DNA from: an alpha proteobacterium U9-1i | GTDB lineage: Bacteria; Pseudomonadota; Alphaproteobacteria; Caulobacterales; Aquidulcibacteraceae | Length of the DNA: 64,000 nucleotides | Direction: 5' to 3' | NCBI GenBank assembly: GCA_000974665.1 | Contig: BBSY01000003.1 | Span: 124,001 to 188,000, forward strand | Shown: in pieces, positions 47,849 through 57,200 of the stretch | Layout: each line of letters starts with the position of its first letter | Position numbering within the stretch: the stretch's first letter is position 1 | Position numbers and translations under genes: made by a program | Notes under the pieces: model-generated | What the model was told of the DNA's origin: nothing | Databases searched by the model: none | What the model saw: the letters and a program-made list of their open reading frames with translations, nothing else

Positions 47849-47970
47849 GGCGCGTAATCGCTCTAGATACGAAACGATCGCAATCACAAAGCTGCGGCGC
47901 CGAAGCAACGCAGAGGAACTCCGCACCGCCGCTGCGTTGACGTCTCCGCCGAAGCACTACATTTCGGCCC

Positions 47971-49551
47971 ATGGCCCAGACCACAGCGCAGAGCGCCTCC
48001 GATCACGACCACGTCCTGATCATCGATTTCGGCAGTCAGGTGACGCAGCTGATTGCGCGGCGGGTGCGCGAGAGCGGGGTCTATTGCGAAATCCATCCCT
48101 ACAACAAAGCTGGGGAGGTGCTCGCGGCGGGGTTCAATCCAAAGGCCGTGATCCTCTCGGGCGGTCCGGCGAGCGTCATTGAGGGCGAGAGCCCGCGCGC
48201 GCCGGATGAAGTGTTCAAGCTCGGCGTGCCGGTGCTGGCGATTTGCTACGGGCAGCAAACCATGGCCGTGCAGCTGGGCGGCGTTGTCGAAGGCGGGCAC
48301 GCGCGTGAGTTCGGCCGGGCGGACGTTGAGATATTGCGCGATAGCGCATTGTTCGAAGGCTTCTGGGAAGTCGGCGGCCGCTATCCGGTGTGGATGAGCC
48401 ACGGCGACCGGGTGACGAAGCTGCCGCAAGGCTTTGTCGTGGCGGCGACGAGCGAAAACGCGCCCTTCGCGATCGCGGTCGATGAGCAATACCGCTTCTA
48501 CAGCGTGATGTTTCATCCCGAAGTCGTGCACACGCCAGATGGCGCCAAGCTACTGCGCAACTTCACCCACAAAATCGCCGGTTGCCGCGGCGATTGGACC
48601 ATGGCGGCGTTCAAGGACGAAGCAATCGCCCGCATCCGTGCGCAAGTCGGCGATGGCACGGTGATTTGCGGCCTGTCGGGCGGCGTTGATTCAAGCGTGG
48701 CGGCGGTTTTGATCCACGAGGCGATCGGCGACAATCTGCATTGCGTGTTCGTGGATCACGGCCTGATGCGTGCGGGCGAGGCCGAGCAGGTCGTGTCGCT
48801 GTTTCGCGACCATTACAACATCCCGCTAATCCACGCCGACGAAAGCGAACGTTTCCTGGGCGCGCTCGAAGGCGTCGACGATCCGGAAGTGAAGCGCAAG
48901 ACCATCGGCAAATTGTTCATCGACGTGTTCGAGGAGAAGGCCAAAGCCATCGGCGGCGCGGCGTTCCTGGCGCAAGGCACGCTCTATCCTGACGTGATCG
49001 AAAGCGTGAGCGCCATCGGCGGCCCGTCGGTGACGATCAAATCGCACCACAATGTCGGCGGATTGCCTGAGCGCATGAACATGAAGCTGGTCGAGCCGCT
49101 GCGCGAATTGTTCAAGGATGAAGTGCGCGCGCTCGGGCGTGAGCTTGGCCTGCCGGAAAGCTTTATTGGCCGCCATCCGTTTCCGGGGCCGGGGCTGGCG
49201 ATCCGCGTGCCCGGCATGATCACGCGCGAGAAACTCGACATCTTGCGCCAAGCCGACCTGATCTATCTCGATGAAATTCGCAAGGCCGGGCTCTACGATC
49301 AGATCTGGCAAGCCTTCGCGGTGCTGTTGCCAGTGAAAACCGTGGGCGTCATGGGCGATGGGCGCACGTATGAATTTGTCTGCGCGCTCCGCGCCGTCAC
49401 CAGTTCAGACGGCATGACGGCGGACTTCTTTCCGTACTCGATGGATTTCCTCGGCCGCACCGCGACGCGCATCATCAACGAAGTTCGCGGCGTAAACCGC
49501 GTCGTCTACGACGTCACGTCAAAGCCGCCCGGCACGATCGAGTGGGAATGA
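47971..49551 (+). CDS. guaA: GMP synthase (glutamine-hydrolysing)
   Basis: GuaA aminates XMP to GMP. The 526 residues contain a class I glutamine amidotransferase (Cys92 in AICYGQQ; His/Glu in MFHPEV), the ATP-pyrophosphatase loop [10 protein letters not shown], and a C-terminal dimerisation domain ending [18 protein letters not shown]. The 3' end is complete and is followed at once by island DNA with an integrase. Its last codons are therefore the likely left attachment site. Confidence 0.97.
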   Translation: MAQTTAQSASDHDHVLIIDFGSQVTQLIARRVRESGVYCEIHPYNKAGEVLAAGFNPKAVILSGGPASVIEGESPRAPDEVFKLGVPVLAICYGQQTMAVQLGGVVEGGHAREFGRADVEILRDSALFEGFWEVGGRYPVWMSHGDRVTKLPQGFVVAATSENAPFAIAVDEQYRFYSVMFHPEVVHTPDGAKLLRNFTHKIAGCRGDWTMAAFKDEAIARIRAQVGDGTVICGLSGGVDSSVAAVLIHEAIGDNLHCVFVDHGLMRAGEAEQVVSLFRDHYNIPLIHADESERFLGALEGVDDPEVKRKTIGKLFIDVFEEKAKAIGGAAFLAQGTLYPDVIESVSAIGGPSVTIKSHHNVGGLPERMNMKLVEPLRELFKDEVRALGRELGLPESFIGRHPFPGPGLAIRVPGMITREKLDILRQADLIYLDEIRKAGLYDQIWQAFAVLLPVKTVGVMGDGRTYEFVCALRAVTSSDGMTADFFPYSMDFLGRTATRIINEVRGVNRVVYDVTSKPPGTIEWE

Positions 49552-49867
49552 TTCAGTAGGGTCCGGCGTCCTTCGCCGACATTCGCTGAATAGCCATAAA
49601 ACGACATAAAATCAAAAGAGTAATCTTCGAAGCCGATCGCCAAGGATCGGCTCTAAGCGGAAATACGTGACGGTGTTTTTGACGGTATCGCTTCGAGCGG
49701 GCACGCAGAGATTTGCCCATACCGTCAGGCGCGGAAATCCAAGCGTACCCGTGTGGTTTGCGCTACACGACTGAAATACATCGGAAAAACGTATAGCTTG
49801 ACGGTGTTTTGGCTGACGGTAAAAATGGACGGCAGAACCTGAGAAACTGCGCCAGAAGAGGCCGCCT
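49552..49867. promoter_or_regulatory. guaA-integrase junction with repeated TGACGGTR sites
   Basis: There is no gene in these 316 bp. The 8-mer TGACGGT(G/A) occurs at 49668-49675, 49680-49687, 49799-49806 and 49814-49821, and inverted at 49720-49727. A sixth copy lies at 49933-49940, just inside the integrase gene. The layout of two close pairs plus an inverted single copy fits integrase arm sites or a regulator of the integrase promoter. A perfect hairpin (AGCCGATC, loop GCCAAG, GATCGGCT) lies at 49631-49652. Confidence 0.65.
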
Positions 49868-51130
49868 GTGCTGACCGACCTTGCTCTCAAGAAGATGAAA
49901 CCAAAGGAAAAAATCTATAAGGTCGGAGACCGTGACGGTATGTACGCGCTGGTCGCCACTTCGGGGCTCATCACGTTCCGATACGACTATCGTTTCAACG
50001 GCCGGCGCGAGACGTTGACCATTGGCAAATACGCGCCCGACGCCGGCGGGCTGTCGCTGTCGGAGGCAAGAGGCAAGTGCGCGGAGGCGCGCCAGCTTCT
50101 GAGTGAAGGCCAGTCGCCGGCCATCAAGAAGCAGAAGGAAAAACGCAAGCTGGTCGAGGCCGACAGGTTCGGCCAGGTCGGTCTGCGCTATTTCAAGGAA
50201 GCGCGCATGGCAGAGAGCACGCGCGCCATGCGCCGGGCGATCTATGACCGCGACATCCATCCCGAATGGAAGAACCGCCTGCTGGCGGAGATCGGACCGG
50301 AGGATCTGCGCGTGCTCTGCGCACGGGTGAAAGATCGCGGCGCGCCAGCCACCGCCATCCATGTGCGCGACATCGTCAAACAGATCTATGGCTTCGCCAT
50401 CCTGCACGGCGAGAAGGTCTCCAATCCCGCCGACGAGGTGGGGCCGGCCTCGATCGCACAGTTCGAGGTGCGCGACCGGGCGCTGTCGCCGGGCGAAATC
50501 CGGATAATGCTGTCCTTGCTTGAGCGTATCGCGACCTTGCCGACGATCCGCCTCGGGCTGAAGCTGATCTTGCTCACCATGGTCCGCAAGGGCGAGCTTC
50601 AAGACGCTGTCTGGGACGAGGTCGAATTCGAGAATGCGGTCTGGTCGATCACCAAGGAGCGAATGAAGCGCAAGAAGCCGCACAATGTATATCTGTCGCG
50701 GCAGTCGCTCGACATCATGGTCGCGCTCAAGACCTGCGCTGGCAATTCACGCTATCTCTTGCCCTCGCGCTACGAGGCCAGTGAGCCGATGTCGCGGGCG
50801 ACGTTCAATCGCGTTACCACCGCGATCGCCGAACTCGCCAAAAAGGAAAATCTTCCGCTGGCGCCGTTCACGGTTCACGATCTGCGGCGGACCGGCTCAA
50901 CGCTTCTGAACGAGGCGGGCTTCAACAGTGACTGGATCGAGAAGTGCCTGGCGCACGAGGACAATCGCTCCTCGCGCGGCGTCTACAACAAGGCCGAATA
51001 TGAGCCCCATCGCCGGCACATGCTGCAGGAATGGGCGAATATGGTCGACGCCTGGACGCGGGGCGAGAAGTACACGCCAACTCTGACCCCGCCGACATCG
51101 ACCCTCGCAATCCACGATCCTAACTTCTGA
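49868..51130 (+). CDS. int: Tyrosine-type site-specific integrase (P4-like, DUF4102)
   Basis: This is the island integrase, 420 residues. An N-terminal DUF4102 arm-binding domain (about 1-85) and a core-binding domain (about 95-190) precede the catalytic domain. The active-site residues are Arg240 (LLTMVRKGEL), His337 and Arg340 (HDLRRTG), His363 (LAHED) and the nucleophile Tyr373 (VYNKAEY), all intact. The start is GTG with GAAGAGG upstream. It lies directly behind guaA, in the same orientation, as expected for an element using the guaA 3' end as its target. Confidence 0.93.
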   Translation: MLTDLALKKMKPKEKIYKVGDRDGMYALVATSGLITFRYDYRFNGRRETLTIGKYAPDAGGLSLSEARGKCAEARQLLSEGQSPAIKKQKEKRKLVEADRFGQVGLRYFKEARMAESTRAMRRAIYDRDIHPEWKNRLLAEIGPEDLRVLCARVKDRGAPATAIHVRDIVKQIYGFAILHGEKVSNPADEVGPASIAQFEVRDRALSPGEIRIMLSLLERIATLPTIRLGLKLILLTMVRKGELQDAVWDEVEFENAVWSITKERMKRKKPHNVYLSRQSLDIMVALKTCAGNSRYLLPSRYEASEPMSRATFNRVTTAIAELAKKENLPLAPFTVHDLRRTGSTLLNEAGFNSDWIEKCLAHEDNRSSRGVYNKAEYEPHRRHMLQEWANMVDAWTRGEKYTPTLTPPTSTLAIHDPNF

Positions 51131-51419
51131 CTGGCCTCGTGCGCCGGCGCCCGACATCGGGCGCGGGCGCGCGCTTGATGCGCCCTTCCTCGGAGGCTTG
51201 CATGCGCGCAGCCAGCCAATCCTGCACCTCCTGAAAGTCCCACGCGACGCAGCGCGACGTCAGAAAGAAGCGGCGCGGGAATTCGTTGCGTTGCTCCATC
51301 TCCCAAATCGTCGTGTCGCCGAGCGGCACGATCTTGCGCAATTGCGGGCGCGTGATCGCTTGCCGGAGCGGTGAAGGCTGCTTGCGAACTTGCGCGGTCA
51401 TTTCTGCAACGTCTGACAT
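51120..51419 (-). CDS. AlpA-like helix-turn-helix regulator
   Basis: This 99-residue protein carries the AlpA/excisionase-type winged helix, ITRPQLRKIVPLGDTTIWEMEQRNEFPRRF followed by VAWDFQEVQDWLAARM. Such proteins control integrase or act in excision. The start at 51419 is chosen because GGAG in the upstream in-frame ATGGAG is well spaced for it. The 3' end overlaps the integrase 3' end by 11 bp. Confidence 0.8.
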   Translation of the reverse strand: MSDVAEMTAQVRKQPSPLRQAITRPQLRKIVPLGDTTIWEMEQRNEFPRRFFLTSRCVAWDFQEVQDWLAARMQASEEGRIKRAPAPDVGRRRTRPVRS

Positions 51420-51534
51420 GGTGTTCTCCATGGCTCGGCCAATATCGGCCTTGGCCGCCATCTTTCGCGTCGTGATTCGCCCGGAGATGGCGGGAAATGC
51501 CGGGAAATGACGGGAAACGGTTCGGAAGCGTCGT

Positions 51535-51834
51535 CTAGTGACGCGCGTGGTCGCGTCGGCACTGACGGAGCCATTCGTCGCGCCCGTGTGCATTCCACTC
51601 AAGCCAGGAGGCAAAGGCGTTTGCCTGCCCAATCAGGATGGCGAACAGGAACGCAATCATGGCTTCGCCCCACTCGCCGACCCATAGGCGCGTCACGGCG
51701 TAGAGCAGAAGGAGCGGCCCGCCCCAGCGGAGCAGTACGCAGAAAGCAATGAGCGCCGCGGCCACGACGAGGACGTGCTGCGGGATCAGTGAGAAGATAG
51801 GGAGCGGAGATGAGTCAAAGAGGTTGGAGTGCAT
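51535..51834 (-). CDS. Small membrane protein in the island
   Basis: This 99-residue protein has two to three hydrophobic helices (about 15-37, 39-53 and 56-72) and a charged tail. No family recognised. It lies between the relaxase and the AlpA-like gene on the same strand. Confidence 0.55.
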   Translation of the reverse strand: MHSNLFDSSPLPIFSLIPQHVLVVAAALIAFCVLLRWGGPLLLLYAVTRLWVGEWGEAMIAFLFAILIGQANAFASWLEWNAHGRDEWLRQCRRDHARH

Positions 51835-52002
51835 GGCGCCGTTTCCTGAAAGGGGAATGAGGCGCTGCGTTCAACCGGGTGGGTTCCCGGTACTTTCTCT
51901 GGTCGTCCGTCGCGCACCATGTCAGTGCGCACTGCCGGACGCCGATCCTCGGTGACCCGATGCGAACACAAGTGCGCCTGCCGTGCAAGCGTGATGTCGC
52001 CC

Positions 52003-53214
52003 TTAGCGATCCAGGCCAGGCGGCAGCTTCAGCGCCTTCGACATTTGCCGCGCTGGATCGGTGAGGCTGCGGGTGAGGTCTTGCGTGCGCGAGCGCACCA
52101 GCGCCTTGCGGATGTCGAGGTGGAGTTCCATCGCCTTGAGGCGGTCGCGCCATTCCGGCTCGAACTGGAAGATGTTGCGTCCAACTTCGGTAGCGAGGCC
52201 AAGGCGCTTGAGTTCTTGCGCCCGCGCTTTCAGCGCATCGGTCACTTCCGGCGACCGATCCGGCGCCTGTAGGTGGGCGAGGCGAATGCGGCCATGCGCA
52301 TCGAGTTGGCCCTCGATCATGCGGTCGAGCCGACTTGGGCGATGCGCGCGCGCTTCCCGCGCCAGCGCGAGACGGGCGTCGTCCCTGCCGCGCGGACCAA
52401 GGCGTTCTGTGGCGATGTCCTGCGCCGCTGATCGGAAGCCATGGCTTACATACTCGCGGGGGATGACGAGATCGCGCCCGTCCTCGTGGCGACCGCGCAG
52501 GATAATGTGCGTATGCGGGTTGTCGGTGTCCCAATGATCGACCGCGATCCAGGTCAGCCGCGTTCCGAGTGCGATCTCCGCCCGCCGCATCACCTCGCGG
52601 GTGTAGCTCTTGAGATCGCCAAGCCGGCCGCCGTTCTCTGCTGACAGGATGAGCCGGAAGTGGCGCCGGTCCTCCCGAGCCCAGGCCGCCGCACGTGCGC
52701 CGCCATCCACGCTGTCGTCCAGCGCATCGTAGAAGACGGAGCGTTCGGCGCTGCGCTGCAGGTAGCGCGCATGGGCGTTCGCCGGCGCATCAGCTTCGCG
52801 CCCGCCACTGACGGGCGCGTCCTCGCCGGGCAATGCCGGCGATGGCGCCTTGGCGGCCGCGTCCCGCGCCACATAGCGGGCGTGCGCGCCGAGGGCCGCG
52901 CCGCCGCCGCCAGCGTGGCCGAAATAGTGGATCTTCACGATCGCGCGTTGCCGCGGGTCGAACTTGAATTTGCCGGCTTTGCCCAACCCTTTCGCGGTTT
53001 TGCGCGACGAGCCGATGCGCTTTTGCAGTTGAGAAGACAGCGCCGGCGTAGCGCTTCCGCGACCGCGTCCTTCGTGGCGGCCGGTGAGACTTTCCGCATC
53101 GATGGGACGCGCAATGCGCAAGCGTGAGCCGGGAGAGAACGTCTCGCCGCGCATCGCGTCGCGCAGCAATTTACTGAATCGAAAGGCCGGCGCGGTGATC
53201 GTTGTGGGGGTCAT
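52003..53214 (-). CDS. Relaxase/mobilisation nuclease (VirD2/RlxS-like), short form
   Basis: This DNA-nicking relaxase has 403 residues. The metal-binding motif III is HWDTDNPHTHI with His227, His234 and His236. Candidate nucleophile tyrosines are Tyr114 and Tyr151, each in an HARY context, and Tyr162. RlxS/DUF3363 relaxases are usually well over 550 residues, so this one is a short form or lost its C-terminal domain. A 161-bp gap with palindromes separates it from the S26 peptidase gene. Confidence 0.8.
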   Translation of the reverse strand: MTPTTITAPAFRFSKLLRDAMRGETFSPGSRLRIARPIDAESLTGRHEGRGRGSATPALSSQLQKRIGSSRKTAKGLGKAGKFKFDPRQRAIVKIHYFGHAGGGGAALGAHARYVARDAAAKAPSPALPGEDAPVSGGREADAPANAHARYLQRSAERSVFYDALDDSVDGGARAAAWAREDRRHFRLILSAENGGRLGDLKSYTREVMRRAEIALGTRLTWIAVDHWDTDNPHTHIILRGRHEDGRDLVIPREYVSHGFRSAAQDIATERLGPRGRDDARLALAREARAHRPSRLDRMIEGQLDAHGRIRLAHLQAPDRSPEVTDALKARAQELKRLGLATEVGRNIFQFEPEWRDRLKAMELHLDIRKALVRSRTQDLTRSLTDPARQMSKALKLPPGLDR

Positions 53215-53241
53215 CGGTGCGATGCTCGCCAGCGCTGTGCG

Positions 53242-53284
53242 CGCACCGTGCGCCGCACTGTGCGATTGTGCTCCGCACGGTGCG
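53242..53284. promoter_or_regulatory. Array of CGCACNGTGCG palindromes upstream of the relaxase gene
   Basis: Three copies of the 11-bp palindrome CGCAC-N-GTGCG lie at 53242-53252 (N=C), 53254-53264 (N=T) and 53274-53284 (N=G). A fourth copy (N=G) is at 53540-53550, inside the S26 peptidase gene. The spacing suggests binding of a dimeric protein to an operator or an oriT region. This is the only such cluster I see in the window. Confidence 0.65.
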
Positions 53285-53374
53285 TTTGCGCCAACGCATT
53301 CAACTGCTTGGCGTGCAGAACGACTCTCTCTTTATCTAGCCTTCCACCGTGTTTTGTCGCCTCCACGTTGGTTG

Positions 53375-53869
53375 CTAGAAAAGTTTGCGCCAAACGCCTT
53401 CGATATTCGCGGCGGATACCGGCCCAAAGTAGCGGCTGTCAAAACTGTCTGGCGTATCGCCCATCAAGAACAGCTCATCTGCAGAGAGCTGCCTGCATCC
53501 GCTCCAATACGGTAGTGCGCGTCCTTGGCTGTCATGCACCGCACGGTGCGCCACGGTGCGGTCATTGATGCGAATGGTCTCTCCGTCGGCGCAGACGCTA
53601 TCGCCATCATTCGCGGCGATACGTTTGATGAAGCGATCGCCTGCGTCGGTGAAGTTGCGCGCTGCGGCGTAGTCTGGCGCTGCATCCTGCGCACGCACCG
53701 TGACCAAGGCGCCGATCGTGATCTCGCCAGAGCTGCGCGCGTACCACCCGACCGGCACGGAAGGTGTGTGATTGTAGAGGAGCCAGTCGCGGCCATTCTC
53801 AGACGCAACCGCCATGAGGGCGATTGCCGCCGCACCGATCGCAAGCGAGGTTCGGGTCCGTGTCTGCAC
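53375..53869 (-). CDS. S26-family signal peptidase (TraF-like)
   Basis: This 164-residue membrane-anchored peptidase resembles TraF, which matures conjugative pilin. An N-terminal hydrophobic segment (about 8-23) is followed by the catalytic Ser37 in TPSVPVGWY, the Lys82 in RFIKRIAA, and the C-terminal box FLMGDTPDSFDSRYFGPV. The start is GTG. Its place upstream of a relaxase gene fits conjugative-island order, but no other pilus genes are seen here. Confidence 0.85.
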   Translation of the reverse strand: MQTRTRTSLAIGAAAIALMAVASENGRDWLLYNHTPSVPVGWYARSSGEITIGALVTVRAQDAAPDYAAARNFTDAGDRFIKRIAANDGDSVCADGETIRINDRTVAHRAVHDSQGRALPYWSGCRQLSADELFLMGDTPDSFDSRYFGPVSAANIEGVWRKLF

Positions 53870-54298
53870 ACGCTCAGCAAGGGGGCGGTTCTGTCACGCG
53901 CAAGCGGATGCTCCTTCGAGGCTCACCCGTGAACCGAGGCGCGTCTTCTTAAGGGGCGGGAGGGCGGGTGTTGCGATAGGGATCGAAGCCCGAAGGGCCG
54001 AGACCCAAATGGGGCTCGGTTCACAAGAGCCCGGCCCGGCGGCGGAGCCGCCGGGATCGCCCAAACCACACAACAGGCGGAACGGCTGACGCGGCAACGC
54101 TGGAACTTCAAGTGCGAACGTATCCGACGGCGCGCGGCGGCGGGGTGGGCGGGTGGGAGCATCGCTTGGCCTCATGCAGAAGCCTCGGGGCTTACTCACA
54201 GGGCCAATCAGATGGCTTCGGCGCCGAAAGGGTGGAGGGGGTTGAGGCGGGCCGTTACACAGGGTTGTAGCTGGCGACAGATTCGGCGGGGGCGCTAT
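53870..54298. other. GC-rich noncoding region between mobilisation and restriction genes
   Basis: There is no credible gene in these 429 bp; the open frames are Pro/Arg-rich and lack start signals. A perfect hairpin, CCCGGCGGC-GGA-GCCGCCGGG, lies at 54035-54055. The region separates divergently read units and must hold both promoters. It is also a place to look for an oriT, though I see no known nic consensus. Confidence 0.5.
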
Positions 54299-57200
54299 TT
54301 GACCACTTTGCGGGACTTGCTCATTTCGTACCGGGAACGGGCAAGTTCCGAGCGCGAGAAGGGCGACTATTTCGAGCGGCTGGTCCGTATCTGGCTGCAG
54401 CATGCGCCAACCCAGCAGGGCCAGTTTCTGCGGGTTCTGTCCTACGCCGACTGGGCGGCCGAGAACCGCATCTCACAGCAGGACACCGGAATTGATCTCG
54501 TCGCGCAGCTCGCCGACAGCCCCGACGATTGGTGCGCCGTTCAGTGCAAGTTCTATGCTGGCGGCTATCGCATCCAGAAAGCCGACATCGACAGCTTCTT
54601 TACAGCGTCCGGGAAGCGCCCGTTCACGCGCCGCCTCATCGTCGACAGCACCGGGGCGCCGTGGAGCGAGCACGCCGCGGAAGCGCTAGTCGGCCAGACC
54701 ATTCCTTGTAACCGCATCGGCCTTGCCGATTTCGAAGAGAGCGGCATCGATTGGGACGCTTTCGCCAAGAGTGGGGAAGTTCACGTCACCAAGAAGGCGC
54801 CGAAGCCGCACCAGCTTGATGCGCTGCGCGAGGTGCAAAAGGGGTTGAGTGACGCCGATCGCGGCAAGCTCATCATGGCGTGCGGCACGGGTAAGACCTA
54901 CACCGCGCTCCAGATCGCACAGGCCATGGCGGGCCGTGGCGGGCGCGTGCTTTTCCTCGTGCCGTCTCTTTCGCTGATGTCGCAATCGATCCGCGAATGG
55001 TCGGTCGATACGGCGATCAACCTGCGCTCGTTTGCGGTGTGCTCCGACGTGCAGGTCGGCGTGCGGAGAGCGAAACAGGACGATCTGGCCGACATCAGCG
55101 CTACCGATCTCGAAATCCCCGCGACCACGCTCGCCAATGTGCTCGCTGCGAAAGCCAGCAAGCCCGATCCCGAGCGAATGACGGTCGTGTTCTCGACCTA
55201 TCACTCGATCCAAGCGGTGGCTGACGCGCAAGCAAAGTTCGGGCTGCCCGCGTTCGATCTCATTATCTGCGACGAGGCGCATCGCACGACTGGCGCCACG
55301 CTCGCGGGTGAGGAAGAAAGCAATTTCGTCAAGGTTCACGACGCCGACTTCATCAAGGGCAAGAAGCGCCTCTACATGACGGCGACGCCGCGCATCTTTG
55401 GTGAGGCGGTGCAGCAGGTCGCGGATGAGAAAGGCGCGATGCTCGCGTCCATGGACGACGAGAGCCTCTACGGCCAGGAACTCTTTACCCGCAATTTCTC
55501 CTGGGCGGTCCAGAACGGCTTGCTGACCGATTATAAGGTCATCGTGCTGGCGGTGGATGAAGCCTCGCCAGACGTGCAGCGGCTCCTGCGCGATGGCGGC
55601 AATGAGCTGAAGCTCGATGACGCGACCCGGATTGTCGGTTGTTACAAGGCGCTGACGAAGACCGACTTGAAGCCTGATACAGACGCTGATCCCGCGCCCA
55701 TGAAACGCGCGTTGGCGTTCTGCAAGACGATTAAGGCTTCGCAGCTCTTCGAGGAGCAATTCGCGCGGGTTTCGGAAGAGTGGCGCGATGGGCTGGAGTC
55801 AGATCGCGCAGCGGCGCTGCCGCCGCTTACGCCGCAAGTACGCCACGTCGATGGCAGCTTCAGCGCCAATATGCGCAATGAGCGTCTGGCCTGGCTGAAG
55901 GATGAGGCCGGCGCCGAGCATTGCCGCATTCTGACCAATGCGCGCTGCCTTTCGGAGGGCGTGGACGTTCCCGCGCTCGACGCCATCCTCTTCCTGCATC
56001 CGCGCAAGTCGCAGATCGATGTGGTGCAGTCGGTGGGCCGCGTCATGCGCCGCGCCGAAGGCAAGAAGATGGGCTATGTCATCCTGCCCATCGGCGTCCC
56101 CGCCGGCATGGCGCCCGAACAAGCGCTTAACGACAATGAGCGCTACAAGGTCGTGTGGCAGATCCTGAACGCGCTGCGCGCGCATGACGATCGCCTCGAC
56201 GCAACCATCAACAAGATCGATCTCGGCGTCGATCCCGGCGACCGGATCGAGATCATCGCCGTCTCCAATGATTTTCCCGTCCGCGCCAAGGCGGCCAAAG
56301 CCAATCTCGATATTGGCGGCGGCGTCGCGGTTGATGGCGACGATTTTGCGACCTCGACGCCGCGTGTTCCGAATGGGCCGGCGCAACTTGCCTTCGACTT
56401 CCCGGAATACGCCAAGGCGATCATGGCGAAGATCGTCAAGAAGTGCGGCACCCGGACCTATTGGGAGAATTGGGCGGGCGATGTTGCACGCATCGCTGAA
56501 ATCCACATCACGCGCATCAAGGCGGCGGTGGAGCGGGCTGGTTCGGAAGAGAAGGCGGCGTTCGACACATTCCTGGAAGAGATTAGGGATGATCTGAACG
56601 ACTCCATCACGACGGACGAAGCCATTGAGATGCTGGCGCAGCATCTCATCACCAAGCCAGTTTTCGACGCGCTGTTTGAGGGCTACGCGTTCGCCGCGAA
56701 CAATCCGGTCAGCCGCGCGCTTGATCAAGTTCTCTCGGTGCTGGAGCGCCAGAACCTCGATAAGGAAACCGAGAGCCTCGAAAAATTCTACAACAGCGTC
56801 CGTATCCGCGCGGCGGGGATCGCCAGCGCTACGGCGAAGCAGAAGATCGTAGTCGAACTTTACGACACCTTCTTCAAGACCGCGTTCCCCAGGCTCGCCC
56901 AGCGCCTGGGCATTGTTTACACGCCGGTCGAAGTTGTCGATTTCATCATCAAGTCGGTGGACGAGGTGCTGCGCGAGGAGTTCGGGCAGAGCCTGTCATC
57001 CGAAGGCGTTCACATTATCGATCCGTTCGTCGGGACGGGCACGTTCATTACGCGGCTGCTGCAATTGGGCCTCATCCAACCCGAAGACCTGCCGCGCAAG
57101 TTTTCCTCGGAAATTCACGCCAACGAGATCGTGCTGCTCGCCTATTACATCGCCGCGATCAATATCGAGGCGACCTATCACGAAATGACCGGCGAGTATG

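Noticed and set aside
49552-49620. Right-hand attachment repeat of the island
   Set aside because: I searched the rest of the window for the guaA 3' terminal bases and found no second copy, so no attL/attR pair can be stated.
53894-54403. 169-codon minus-strand frame between the S26 peptidase and the restriction gene
   Set aside because: Its composition is Pro/Arg-rich low complexity with no start signal, and part is antisense to the restriction gene's first codons.
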